The notes under the pieces were generated by a model. The model ran no database searches. It was not told the DNA's origin and worked only from the letters and a program-made list of their open reading frames with translations. The translations under genes were made by a program, and so were the position numbers. Positions 34,056-45,299 of a DNA stretch of 64,000 nucleotides are shown here, piece by piece; within the stretch, counting starts at the first letter, position 1; each line of letters opens with the position of its first letter. Source of the stretch: Datnioides undecimradiatus (taxonomy: Eukaryota > Chordata > Actinopteri > Lobotiformes > Datnioididae); NCBI GenBank assembly GCA_008933995.1, contig WARS01000008.1, forward strand, positions 16,602,148-16,666,147, given 5' to 3'.

Positions 34056-35554
34056 CTGTGCATCTGTGCCGACGAACCTCTGACACAACGCCTCCGCGCC
34101 TCTGTTATTGTGATTCTGTGCAGTGGTTCTTCCTGAAGGAGACAGTGGGAGGAAGAGAACTACGGTGGCCTGTGAGGTTCAGGCGGCTCTCTTTCTCTCT
34201 CTGTGACTGCATGCGCTAGAGCAGCAGCAGGAGGCGAGCAAAAGGCCGCGGGTTCTGCGCCGGTGCCGCTTCAGGTCAGCGTGTCGGTGCTTGAATGCGT
34301 CGCCGTTCTGCGAACCCAGAGTGATTCGACTGACCTTTTCACTTTTTTCCCCTCGTTCGTAACTTTTTAAACAAAAACAAATAACTAAATAAATTTAAAA
34401 AAAGCAGAAAAACAAATGCTTTGTTTGTTTCCCGGAGCTGCGGCTGATAAATTACAACATTAACTTGAAAATGTCAAACCTTATTAAACCGGCCGACGCA
34501 CCTGTAACTGAGGCTGTTTCCACGAATGCAGCACTTCCTCCGAGAGCCACTGCAGAGCGCGCTCATGTTTGCCCGCCCGGTCGTGAAGCTATCACGCGAC
34601 ACGAAGCCCGGCCGCCTCGACTAATGCCGCCCACGATCAGTTATTTCCTCAAGAGCTCGGCACGACAATCAGAAATAGAGTAATGAAGTAACAAGGTGCA
34701 GTTAAGTGCTGCGAACTGCCACCGGGTACTTCTGCACATTCAAGGCTGTAATGCCTGAGGCAGCGTTCGGGGGAAACCGTGCAGACTGTGCAGAGCCGTG
34801 CAGCAAAATAACAAAGGAGGCGGGTGCATCTTCTGAAAAGCCGATCGCTCAGTCCTTTGGGTCGTCCAGTTAAAAGTGAGGCCAACACTTTAGCAAGTCC
34901 AGCGTGTTTCCCTCGCATTGTCCGAGCCTGGTGCAGCTCCTCATGCGAGCTGGAGTTTTGCGTTAAAGCAAAGATGAGATGCATTTCGTTCTGACTGAAG
35001 GAACGGTCGGTCACTTCTGCAGCAAGGCCTCTTCCTTTTCCTCCATCAAGACGAATGTGTTTTTCCATAAAAGCCTGCTTCGGCTCGAGGAGACACCCAA
35101 AGACATCTTTATCCAATCAGAGCAATTAGCCGAGCCCACGGAAACACGCGAAACACACGGCGCCGTCCCTTCGTAGCCAGAGTTTACGCCGCGCTCCTCG
35201 GTGCAGGTGCAGCTCGGCGTTAACCGGGATGAGAACGTCTGAATCAGCGCTCGTCTGCTTCGCGTTTGTTGATGTGAGCTGATCTGCACGTGTTAAGGAG
35301 CGCACGCAACTGTGTGTGTGTGTCACGGCGGGCATGTGGTGTTATGCATTCGCGAGGCGCAGCATCCAAAAGCGTCAGTTGAATCTGATTAGCTTTAATA
35401 ACAAAACCGACGAGCAGCATATTCCTCGCCTCCCTTCCCCTCGTGCCAAGGCGCTGACGAGGACCAGATTCCTCGGGCTCGACGCTGAAATTAGATCAGA
35501 CCAATCTGGAGAGAGTGTTTAGAGGCTCGTGCAAATGGACGTGCAGAGAAAGGG

Positions 35555-35655
35555 GAGAGATAACGCCGACAGGGAATCATCTGATTATGGGAATAATTAG
35601 TTGTCATGGATATCAGTCATCGTTTGATGTGATTGGGTGGATTTATGCAGCTTCG
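35555..35655. promoter_or_regulatory. candidate conserved non-coding element upstream of exon 2
   Basis: Repeat-free sequence is rich in homeodomain/POU-like words (CTGATTATGG, AATAATTAG, TGATGTGATTGG) some 450 bp upstream of nova2 exon 2. The composition resembles vertebrate developmental enhancers or deeply conserved intronic elements. This is a judgement by eye. Confidence 0.25.
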
Positions 35656-36097
35656 GGAAGCCTTGGATGGTCGGTCGGCGGAGAGGAAGCAGAGGAGGGG
35701 GCGGGCGCCGGATAGAGAGACAAATTATTCTGCTTTGGCGTGGCGATGCGGCACCGGCTCGCATCTGTTCTGTCAGACTGTGATTACTGACAAACACTTT
35801 GCTTCCACTTCACAGTTTACACTCATTCCAGCGAGATGATCCCTGCGTTGGATGAGAATTTCTTTTTTTTCCTTCTTGCGTTTTGCAAACAACTGCTGCA
35901 AATCTGTCGCGAAAGCAGGAAACATGAGTAAAGAAACAAGGCGGGCATGAGGGCAAAGGTTCAAACGGGCTGATCGTGCACACTGCAGCAGCAGTTTTCA
36001 TTTCCAGCTTCATTTGAAGTAAAAAAAAAAAAAACCAACAACATAAGCATTTCAGTAGTTCTCCCTCTGACTTCCTGTTTTCTGTTTCCTGCTGCAG

Positions 36098-36241
36098 AGG
36101 AAGGCGAGTACTTCCTGAAGGTTTTGATTCCCAGCTATGCGGCGGGTTCGATCATCGGGAAGGGAGGTCAGACCATCGTCCAGCTGCAGAAAGAGACCGG
36201 AGCCACCATCAAACTGTCCAAATCCAAAGACTTCTACCCCG
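36098..36241 (+). CDS. nova2: NOVA alternative splicing regulator 2, coding exon 2 (first half of KH1)
   Basis: This 144-nt, phase 1/phase 1 exon adds 48 codons and keeps frame with exon 1. It encodes [14 protein letters not shown], then [17 protein letters not shown] and [18 protein letters not shown]. That is the first half of KH domain 1, with the GKGG form of the GxxG loop that grips the RNA backbone and the alpha-helices on either side. KH domains of NOVA bind YCAY tetranucleotides and direct exon inclusion or skipping according to position. The junction peptide [10 protein letters not shown] matches NOVA2; NOVA1 has GEDGQYFLK. The acceptor follows a long pyrimidine tract (about 36060-36092); the donor is CCCG|GTAAGA. 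The rest of KH1, KH2, the Ala-rich spacer and KH3 must lie beyond the window. I searched intron 2 by eye for the next exon (TTERVCL...) and did not find it. Confidence 0.97.
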
Positions 36242-36283
36242 GTAAGACACAACACCACCAACACCACCAACACCACCTCCACC
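36242..36283 (+). promoter_or_regulatory. CCAC (YCAY) cluster beside the exon 2 donor
   Basis: CCAC tetramers begin at 36255, 36264, 36273 and 36279, within 42 nt after the GT. NOVA proteins bind YCAY, and binding just downstream of an exon promotes its inclusion. The cluster arises from a short ACACCACCA-type tandem repeat. Whether NOVA2 binds it is inference. Confidence 0.4.
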
Positions 36284-36605
36284 GCTGCTGCTGCTTCGAA
36301 TGGATGGATGCACGGACTGGTTTGCAAATATAAAGGAAAACTTCACCCTTAACCACTTTCACACTGTTATTTCACTGCTCTGCAACATTATTTGCTCAAT
36401 ATCACAGTAAAAAATTATATTTTTAACACAAAATTAATTAATACTTTGATCTTTTTGCGGACGTTTGGCCAGTTACACACAGAAATAAAAGACAAGCCAC
36501 CAAATACCGACACTAAAACGAGAAATTGATGACTGATGGTGTCGAAGTGTTTTCAGGTGGAGTTTTCCTTCATTAGCAGAATAATAATAATAAAATATAG
36601 ATAAA

Positions 36606-36640
36606 TATGAATGGATGGATGGATGGGTAGGTGGGTGGAG
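36606..36640. repeat. (GGAT)n short repeat
   Basis: Imperfect GGAT and GGTGGGT units. Confidence 0.8.
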
Positions 36641-36789
36641 AACTCTGTGAAACATCTATCGATCCCTCCGTCCTTTTAAAGGGAGTGAAGGATGGAGGGA
36701 GTGTGTCAGCGCAAAGTGTTTTGACCCATTAAGGAAACGTTTCATTATCTCTCCATCCATCAGTTTTTCATGTTAATATACTGTACGCT

Positions 36790-36977
36790 CACACACACAC
36801 ACACCCACACACACACACACACACACACGCGCTGAGTCTGAGTGTGTTTCCTTCAGATCAGAGCCGCTGACCTCCTGCGTGTTGTTGTGAACTGACATTG
36901 GCGATTAGCGCCTTGGTTCACCGCTGTGGGTTTCATGGGTTTGTAAAGGCTACGCTGTCCTTGTGCGTGCATGTGTG

Positions 36978-37017
<40 letters not shown>

Positions 37018-37240
37018 ATGGCCCAAGGTTTGTGTTGACTGAGGCTGTGAGCCCTCAGGGACGGAGGGGCTCACGTTGCACCCCCCCCAACTGACACACA
37101 CACACACACACACAATCCCACACTGACAGTCCACCAGAGATCAGGATTACAGGATCAGAGGTGAAGCTGTATTTGCCTAAACTCTCAATTCTGCCCTGAC
37201 GTGACATGTGACTGGAGCAGTGTGTGTGTGTGTGTGTGTG
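36790..37240. repeat. cluster of CA and TG microsatellites
   Basis: CA 36790-36829, TG 36981-37014, CA 37094-37114 and TG 37219-37240 alternate in orientation; a C8 run precedes the third. Confidence 0.95.
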
Positions 37241-37265
37241 AGAGCCGTTGAACAGGTGAAACAGA

Positions 37266-37277
37266 TGCGCATGCGCC
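37266..37277. promoter_or_regulatory. NRF1-type motif
   Basis: TGCGCATGCGCC matches the palindromic NRF1 consensus, which is typical of CpG-island promoters. It sits about 200 bp upstream of a CpG-rich block. Confidence 0.5.
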
Positions 37278-37489
37278 CGTTGTTTCTGCAGTAAAACACG
37301 TTTATGCACTCTCTAAGCACATTTCTTATAATTCACAGTCACAAGTCGCAGCAGTGGTTGGGAGGTCTGTTGGGCTGCTTAAGAGAGAGGTGGTTTGGTT
37401 AAACACTGACAAACCAAACTCATCCCAGCTGGTTCTTTAAGTCCCTGTTGACTTTTTCAATATTTAACCAAGACCGCAGTCTTTCCCTG

Positions 37490-37935
37490 ACCTCAGCCGA
37501 GCGCTTAGAGGCGCTTTGGGGCATAAATAACACGAATTAAAGGAGGTTCTGCGCGCCGCGGTTCCACAGCCGAGGAGCGTATCAGGTGAAATGTGACGTG
37601 TCTGTGGTTTGACTCCTTCTCAGCCTCGGAGCGCGTGGAAAAACAGCGCGGCATCCAGCTCCGAGCGCCTCCCACGCGCACCCGGCTCGGCTGCGCGCGC
37701 GCGCGCGCGCGCTCCGTGGCAGGTGGCAGCAGTATCAACGCGACCCAAATCCATTACTGCGATGTTCCCAACCCGCGGGGTTCCCGGGAAGAAGCAAAAT
37801 AACCCAGCAGAGGTAAAGTTACAGTCACGTGCTCAACGATCCCTCCTCCGGTTCGACTCCCAGCGACTTCCCGGTGTTGTCGCAGCGCCCGCGGAGCCTC
37901 TGATGTAATCGCTGCCCCCGAGCCAATCACAGCAT
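37490..37935. promoter_or_regulatory. internal CpG-rich block, candidate intronic promoter
   Basis: The block is CpG-dense, with a (GC)10 Z-DNA-type tract at 37693-37712, the palindrome TTCCCGGGAA at 37781-37790, CACGTG (E-box) near 37827 and CCAATCA near 37923. Overlapping frames (69-99 codons) are unlike any protein I know. It may be an alternative nova2 or antisense promoter. Confidence 0.35.
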
Positions 37936-38311
37936 GACGTTTCTCCAGCTCTGCTAGAGACTTGTCGGACGCACAGTGTGCCGCTCTTAAATATGTTTCA
38001 GAGCCTCAGCCGGGATTTCACGTTGGAGATTCACGTCGGGCGAATCTTTTAATGAGACAGAAGGCACAGGAAGTGTTGTTACAGTCGGCCATGTGCGGCG
38101 CTGCTTCCAAATGTGGCGACAAAGACGCGTTTTTCGTCTTTAACAGCGCAGAAAAATCGTTTTTTGGCGTCTGAAACGTGAATTTTCCCGCAGAGCCTCG
38201 CTTCTCATCGCCCTGCCCCGCTGCATTCACACTCACTTCCCCCCTCCAAACTCCACCAGGGTCTCCGAGTATTTATTTGGTTTGAAATTCAGCTCTCACT
38301 CTTGTTGTCTT

Positions 38312-38625
38312 GGTGTGTGTGTGTGTGTGTGTGTGTGTATCGGTTCAGTGTCGGGGTCTGCAAACAAGCCGCCGTTGTTTGACACCGGCACATGAGACTC
38401 CTGAAAGCTCTGCCAGCTACAACAGATGCAAGGTGCAAGAGTCTCCAAGATGCACACACACACACACACACACACACGCACGCACAAGCACACACACACA
38501 CACACAACACACGTAAAGGCACTCGAACATGAGGATAAACACACTGACAGCAATGCAAACATATACAGTCAGAGGAACACTTACATGGAATCTATAGAGA
38601 GTTTGCACACGCATGTGCACAGAGG

Positions 38626-38675
<50 letters not shown>

Positions 38676-38835
38676 TGGTTTCCAGGCTCCTGGGGTTTGT
38701 TCAGCAAAATCACTGCAAGGCCAAAGAGAACTGACGAGCACGAGGGGAGGAAGGGAGGCGAGTGGGGGACAGAGAGAAAAGAGAAAGAAAGAGCGGGTTG
38801 TATGGGCCCCGGTGTAGAGGGGAGGACTGAAGAAG

Positions 38836-38879
<44 letters not shown>

Positions 38880-38971
38880 ACCCTTCCTAAGCACTGAAGG
38901 GGGCATCTGTATGCAAATGAGACACGGTTCTTCCTGGGTGACAAATCAAAAGGCCCACCTGCTGCAAGGGC

Positions 38972-39007
<36 letters not shown>

Positions 39008-39156
39008 GGGGATAACAGGGCCAGTCTACTGAACAGAGCAGAGCAGTTACTGCTGTGTCTTGGCCAAAGCTTCTCATTCCTCTCCTCTCGCTCCTCGGAA
39101 GACATTAGTCGCCCTCCTTTCCTCCCCCTCTTCCTCCCCCCCTTACTCCTCCCCCC

Positions 39157-39208
<52 letters not shown>
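38312..39208. repeat. microsatellite cluster, alternating TG and CA
   Basis: Six long tracts lie within 0.9 kb: TG 38312-38338, CA 38452-38510 (interrupted), CA 38629-38673, TG 38837-38879, TG 38974-39004 and CA 39159-39208. Several opposite-orientation pairs are reverse complements 40 nt or more long. Confidence 0.95.
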
Positions 39209-39209
<1 letters not shown>

Positions 39210-39989
39210 CCCAGCTGTCTTGGAAAACCTGGCAGAGGTCACTGAAGTTTTGGGAATGTCTTATCTTATAAAGTCCTTTTTATCTTAATGGAAATATTCC
39301 TAAGACAACGTTTGCCCCTCATTGGACAACTTCCTCTTTTCAAAATAAAAGCGCTGGTGTGAGGTGAGCTTGTTTTAAGCCTCTGAAGGAATAAAGATGA
39401 CCCGACTATAAAGTGAGAACACTGCCCAGGTCCCACGGAGCAAGCGCTGCGTCGAGCCAAGACGAGAATGCGATCCAGCCGCGAGAAAACCTAATATTTC
39501 ACCGCGGACGCCGCAGAAACGCGAGCCGCTCTCCAAAATGACATCATCGCCCCAGACTAAAATAAAAGCACCTCTGGCTCGAAGACACACGGCCTTTATC
39601 GCGAAACTAACAGCGCCTGGCAGCCGTTCGAGAACAGAAAGTTGGCGGAATCTCAAGCTGGATCCTGCAGACCGGACCTGCTGAACAATGAAAGTTAAGA
39701 CCGAAACAAAACAAAGTAAATATAAATAATAATATTAAATGAATCCATAACCGTCCTGTGGGGAGGGGAGGGGCCTGGACGCTGCGGCAGCAAAGGTGGC
39801 GTGACGGCGTGGAAGGAAGAAACACTGGAGGCTAAAAACAGAAAATCCAACAGGACAACGAAAACCAACATAACAGGATGTAAACAACAACAACAACAAA
39901 GAAGCGGACAGCAGGAGGATGGAGACGTCGCAGGCATCGATCTGAGTTTGTTCATATTTAAATGTGTGAGTGAGCAGGGAAGCACACGA

Positions 39990-40311
39990 CCTTGTCTTAC
40001 CCCGCTCTCCCCTCCTCAGCCTGCATTCCTCCACTCGTCTGTGTCACACCTCCCTCCCTCCTCTTTTTATTCATGCATCCTTCGATCCAGCTCCGGCTCA
40101 CCCATCAATCATTCACCCCTCCTCCCTCCCCCACATCTTTGCGTATTCACCGCCCTCCTCCCCTCCTTCTTCCTTCCTCTCTCCCTCCTTCCTCTCCCTC
40201 CTTCCTCCGCTCCATCCCATCTATCTGGAGAATAGTGCAGCAGCAGCACTTAAGCCGACGACAGTGGTGAGGAGCAGCAGTACCAGGCAGCAGACTCAGG
40301 CCTCCATTCAT

Positions 40312-40348
<37 letters not shown>

Positions 40349-40438
40349 GCGCTGTGCGACTCACCATTCACTATTATGGCACAACAGATTTATTACATAC
40401 CCATACAGTGCAAGGCAGCGCCGCTTCCAAATATAGCT

Positions 40439-40470
<32 letters not shown>

Positions 40471-40571
40471 TCCCTCTCCCCCTCTCTCTCTCTCCTCTCC
40501 CTCTCTCTCTCCCTCCCTCTCTCTCTCCCTCCCTCTCTCTCCCCCTCTCTCCCTCCCTCTCTCTCTCTCCT
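39990..40571. repeat. polypyrimidine region with (CA)n and (CT)n
   Basis: CT-rich low-complexity DNA surrounds (CA)15 at 40315-40344 and ends in a nearly pure CT tract at 40437-40571 that could form a triplex. The 211-codon frame spanning it is an artefact of this composition. Confidence 0.95.
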
Positions 40572-41857
40572 GCGCTTTACAAAAGGACATAACGGTGTTT
40601 TATGACAGCGCTGCATCTGCAGAGCTGACACACTTAAAAAAGCCCTTAAAACCCCCCTCGTCCACCGGGGTCGCATATGAAATACCACATTATTCAAATC
40701 TCAGATATCTAGAACTGTTCCTTTAACAACCTCCGGCGGCTCAGGTGACACTGAGTCACCGGCTAATTAGTTGGAGCAGCATTAATTAGCTGTAAAAACA
40801 CGCTCTGAATGTGCCGTTGCATCACCTTCGTGTTGCACTGTTACAGCGTGAGCCCTGATTCCACTTCCTGGTCCTGCACGTGAAAACGGTTTAAATGTCA
40901 GAAACCTGACGTCCTGCAGCTTTAAATCTTGCTTCGTCGTCTCCTGCGTTGTCTCCACGGAAGAACACTTACAGTTTGGTGGTGAAATGAGTTATGCTGC
41001 GTTTTCAGCGGAAACCAGTGCCGCGCATGCAACAGACTCTTAAACCCCCCTTGTTATTTCTAACATTTGCTTAAAGTCAGTTTGCCGCAGCTTTTGGAGG
41101 AAACCTGCGCGTCCCTCGGTTCGTCGGCTCCTGCGGAGAACAAACGCAGCCGCATAAAATATTCATTGGCGACACCTGTCTTATAATGAGAATCGACCCG
41201 CTCTCCCTGCCTCCTCTCCCACCTCCGCCGTGGAGATATTGACCTCTGAAAAGCAAAGCCATAAAGACAAACTAAACGCTGGAAATAAATTAGTATTGAC
41301 GTCGTCGAAGTTTCCTTCTCCGGTCCTGTTGCAGTTTTGTGGCTACAGTTTAGTCTCAGAGCCTCGGGGCCTCACCGAGCGCCACAGCTGAGACACGAAT
41401 GAACGCTGAGCACAGCTCTTACCAACTGGTGCTGATGTTGGAGAGCAGAGACGGAGGCACACTCCCACTTTGCCATTTTAATGAATTAACTGGGTAATAA
41501 ATGACATTTCTGGACCGGTTACAGTGACACAGAGCTGCAGATATGCCCCGTCTGTGCTTCTCAGCATTTACTTTGCACGAATGCGTCATTTTGAAGCGTG
41601 TTCTGTGCAGGAAACCACGAAGCGATGAGTCTTACAAAGTGCAGCCCTCGCTCCGCAACAAGAAACTGGAACTGAACTCGTTTTACGACCTTCTGACTTC
41701 ATCCTCTGACCTCATGGGACGACGAGTTCCTCCCCCCGGAAAGTGTCGGCTGTGAAAGTCTCATGCAGAAACGCAAAATGTTCCACTGCGATCTGACACA
41801 GAGAGACGTGGCGTCGTCATCAGCAGAGTCCAAACACATGGGAGGAATGCATCCTTT

Positions 41858-41860
<3 letters not shown>

Positions 41861-41894
<34 letters not shown>
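41861..41894. repeat. (TG)n microsatellite
   Basis: About 17 TG units. Confidence 0.95.
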
Positions 41895-41895
<1 letters not shown>

Positions 41896-42047
41896 ACAAT
41901 AATACCAGTATCTATTTGTACCCGGGTGCACCCCCCTCCCAGAGTGGGCACACATTCCCGCACCGGTGACTTCACCACCACATATAACCCACTCCAATGA
42001 GCCCAATTTAAACTGAATCTGCTCGTTAACGAGGCACCCTGAAGGAC

Positions 42048-42061
42048 GGGGGGGGGGGGGG
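42048..42061. repeat. poly-G run of 14
   Basis: Fourteen consecutive G residues. Confidence 0.85.
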
Positions 42062-42208
42062 TCACATGTTCTGATCCTGACTCACGTTCGCGCCGCCATC
42101 GCCGCCGCCGTCGAGAAGAAGGAGCTGATTAGTTTCTCATTAGCGGCGGAGAAAACGCTGCAGCTCCACAATAACTGAACTCCACACTCAGTTGATTATT
42201 AGTCCATG

Positions 42209-42274
42209 TGGCCAAAAGTATATGGACAGTATCATATAAGATCCACATGACATTTGTCCACATACTTTTGGCCA
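42209..42274. mobile_element. short palindromic Tc1-like transposon remnant
   Basis: TGGCCAAAAGTATATGGACA at 42209-42228 and TGTCCACATACTTTTGGCCA at 42255-42274 are inverted repeats matching at 19 of 20 positions around a 26-bp centre. I recognise the GGCCAAAAGTATGTGGACA end from short Tc1/mariner-like elements abundant in fish. There is no transposase. The exact family name is not claimed. Confidence 0.6.
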
Positions 42275-42530
42275 TATTCTGCAACAACCTCTGCGTGATG
42301 ACTTCTGATTGCAGTTTGGTCTCAGGCTCCACCTCCATCGCCCTCTCTCTCTCCGTCGCTCCCTTCATCCATTCCTGTTTCTTCTTCTCTTCCCTCTTCC
42401 TCCCTCTGCAGTCCGCCCCTCTCGCTCTCCGTCTCCTCTGTCTGTCCTCTGTCGCGGCGTTCCACCATTTTAGAGCTTTGACTTTAATCCCACGCCGTGA
42501 TTGCAGTTTTCAGTATTTAATATCCCGTCT

Positions 42531-42533
<3 letters not shown>

Positions 42534-42566
<33 letters not shown>

Positions 42567-42769
42567 CTAGTGCACATCTGTTGCAAAAGGCCACATGAAC
42601 TAACGCGCCAACACACACCTGACTCTCACACACACACGCGCGCTGCCCCCAGCCTTTATCAACATCACTGATTTCAGTGCCCTAAGCCTCTTATGCAGCC
42701 CTAAGCTCTCAGACTGAGAGATGGAAAACTGCAATATTACATATCACACACACACACACACACACACAT
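42534..42769. repeat. (CA)n microsatellites
   Basis: CA tracts at 42534-42564 and 42747-42769, with a shorter one near 42628. Confidence 0.95.
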
Positions 42770-43633
42770 GCGTGCGCAGCCGTAATGAATTTCCTGTTTG
42801 TTAGCCGTTTCCCTTCTTCATTAAGCGACTTATTCATTCCAAATGTCTGCTGTTTATCAGCTTTAACGAGATGATTTCCACTAAATTAGATTCCTGCTCC
42901 GGTTCCGTCTGAATTTGTCAAATTATTGCCGCAACCTGACGCCAGTTAAAGCGTCTGCAGCCCGTCTGAGCGCCGCGCGGCTGATCGGGGCTCAGCCAGA
43001 AGCTGAGGCCCCGCCCTGCGCCGGACCCTGGGCTCCAGGATGCCTCCAGCTAGTTTGACAGCGGCAGCTCAAAATCTGAAGCTTTCTATACTTTGATTAA
43101 AAGTCTCAGTTAACAAAAATCATTCATCTGCTATTTGCTTCAGAGCTGGAATCAAATAAAACACAAATACTTGTGAGTTTTAATGCTGTAGAGCACCAGA
43201 GGACTTAATAAATAAACTTTATTGATTAGAGATTCCTCAGACGAAGGCAGCATCTCAGACGTGCGGCGCTCTTGCAGGGTGTGATGCATCGCTGAAGATC
43301 AAACGAGCAAAAAAGTGCGTGAAGTGGTCGAAATTAGCGCGGATTTGAACATCAGCAGCGACGAAATGCAGCACGCAGGTTAATGCAGCAGCAACATGGG
43401 TCCAAACGGCGTCAGGGAGCGTTTTACCTGACCTTCAGTAAGGGATCTGAATTCCTCCACCGCAGCTGGAAGAGCTGAAGCTGAGGAAACAGTGATGAAA
43501 CATGGACAACACCAGCTTTTTCATATTTGTTTGTGTGCGTGTGAGAGAGTGACGTCAGCCAGCGGGGCTGAGTAATGCCTCAGTACCAGTCAGTGCCACG
43601 CAGGCTGACAGACGGACCATCATATCGCAGCAC

Positions 43634-43656
43634 TCAGAGAGAGAGAGAGAGAGAGA
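43634..43656. repeat. (GA)n microsatellite
   Basis: About 10 GA units. Confidence 0.9.
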
Positions 43657-44704
43657 CAGAGGGAGAGAGTCCGGCTGCAGCTGCAACACCTCCGTCACCC
43701 TCGCAGGCCTCCGTGGTGAAGTCGGAAATCTTACTTGGATTTGCAGAGTAAGGAGTGTTTGAACACATCGCACAGCAAAAACAAATGTTACTGTCCGGTG
43801 CAGTGAACAGTCTTCTTCATGAGATATGACCATTAAAAATGAAAAATAGGATGACTGTCTTTGCAGGTTTGTGCGCACACGGCACCGCGTTATTAAACAG
43901 AAGCGAGCTTATCGGATCAGACATGTCTGCAGGTCACTGTGACCTTGAAGCGCGCCCGTGCCCCATATTGGAACATCTTAAACACACTCCAACACACACA
44001 CACGGTTCGGAGAGGAGTTGCTTTGCAGTTGAAAAAGGTCAAATTAAAAGTGGCGGAAGCTTGTTGCTTCCTCCCAGAGTGGCTCTCTGAGTGGGTTTCT
44101 GTGTTCGGAGGCTCCGGCGGGACCTGAACCCCTGAACCCTTTCGGGGTTACTGATGTTCTCCGGCATGAACTCATGCAGAATGAGACCCTGCAGCCCGAG
44201 CCACGCCGACATACGCCTCCGTCACCCACCTCGGACTCAGACCGCCGCCCTCTGACGCGCGGGGAGCTGCAGAAAAACTCCAATCCACCATTTTGGTCTA
44301 TGAACGTGGTGCGAAGGGTTGCCTTACACTGACAGCTGTTTCTTGTGCTTCTTGACACCAACTGACATAAATCTGATGTTAAAATATCAGAAACACCTTT
44401 CATCATCATGCAAACCAATGCAGCACAGCCCCCACCCCGGCCCCTCCCACCGCCGCAGCTCTCGGGGCCACATCAGTCAGTCCCCTGCCGCCCGCAGACA
44501 GGCATGGCTAATCAATCCGCAGCACATCTGCCACACGGAGGGCGCACACACCCGCCGACTGCTCCAACTTCTCAGCTCTGCGTTTCCTTCTGTTCCCACC
44601 CTGCGTGAACTTCTGCCTGCGGTCGTCCTACGGCAGCCTGCAGGATTCAGATCAGCACAAATGAAGAAACTCGTGATTGATATTGGTTTTCCTTCGCCTC
44701 AGTG

Positions 44705-44707
<3 letters not shown>

Positions 44708-44736
<29 letters not shown>

Positions 44737-45158
44737 CTCCATTTACTGCTGTTGTGTTTAGACTTTTAATAAGGGAGTGCTTAGGGTCCCAGCGAGGCCA
44801 ATAGTAAATAGAACAGCAGGAATATGACTGGCAAGCCTGCAGATCAATGCTGCAGTGTGTGTGTGTGTGTGTGTTTGTGTGTGCTAGATTCTCACCTCTT
44901 GCTTATTTTCCTGTATAAGACTGTGTGTTTGTGTGTTTGTGTGTTTGTGTGTGTGTGTGTGACTGTTTATGCTCATCTTCCTATCTGATGTTCAGCCTGT
45001 GTGTGTGTGTGTGTGTGTGTGTCCTTGGGAAGTGGTAGGGTAATGCAGTCTGCCAGTGAAATACGACTGTCATAAACCCTCTCAAACACTTTCACTGCCT
45101 TTCATCACTCACACACACACACACACACACCCTTGGGATAATCGCCATTGATCACCAC

Positions 45159-45198
<40 letters not shown>
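44708..45198. repeat. TG-rich microsatellite cluster
   Basis: TG tracts at 44708-44736, 44852-44882, 44921-44961 (with TTTG), 44998-45021 and 45163-45198, plus CA 45110-45130. Confidence 0.95.
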
Positions 45199-45199
<1 letters not shown>

Positions 45200-45299
45200 A
45201 GTGTGAGCGTCTGCTTGTGTTTACTTACCGCGGTGACTCTGGACACCAGGAAACCAGAATCTCATTTGTGGTTTTTCCTTCGGGGCGGCGTGCGGCGAC

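Larger units (their letters stand above)
20066..36097 (+). other. nova2 intron 1
   Basis: A 16.0-kb GT-AG intron, phase 1, from GTAAGA to CTGCAG. I found no additional conserved exon in it. It holds many microsatellites, several homopolymer runs, a CpG-rich block at about 25.2-26.5 kb, a 30.7-kb perfect hairpin with RFX-like half-sites, and non-repetitive islands (33.05-33.25 and 35.55-35.65 kb) that look like candidate enhancers. Open frames inside it are repeat translations or chance. Confidence 0.9.

Noticed and set aside
38417..38944. 175-codon frame on the minus strand
   Set aside because: A translation of three dinucleotide repeats; long poly Thr-His and Val-Cys runs.
39970..40605. 211-codon frame on the plus strand
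   Set aside because: A Ser/Leu/Pro translation of CT-rich low-complexity DNA; the opposite strand gives the matching Arg/Glu artefact.
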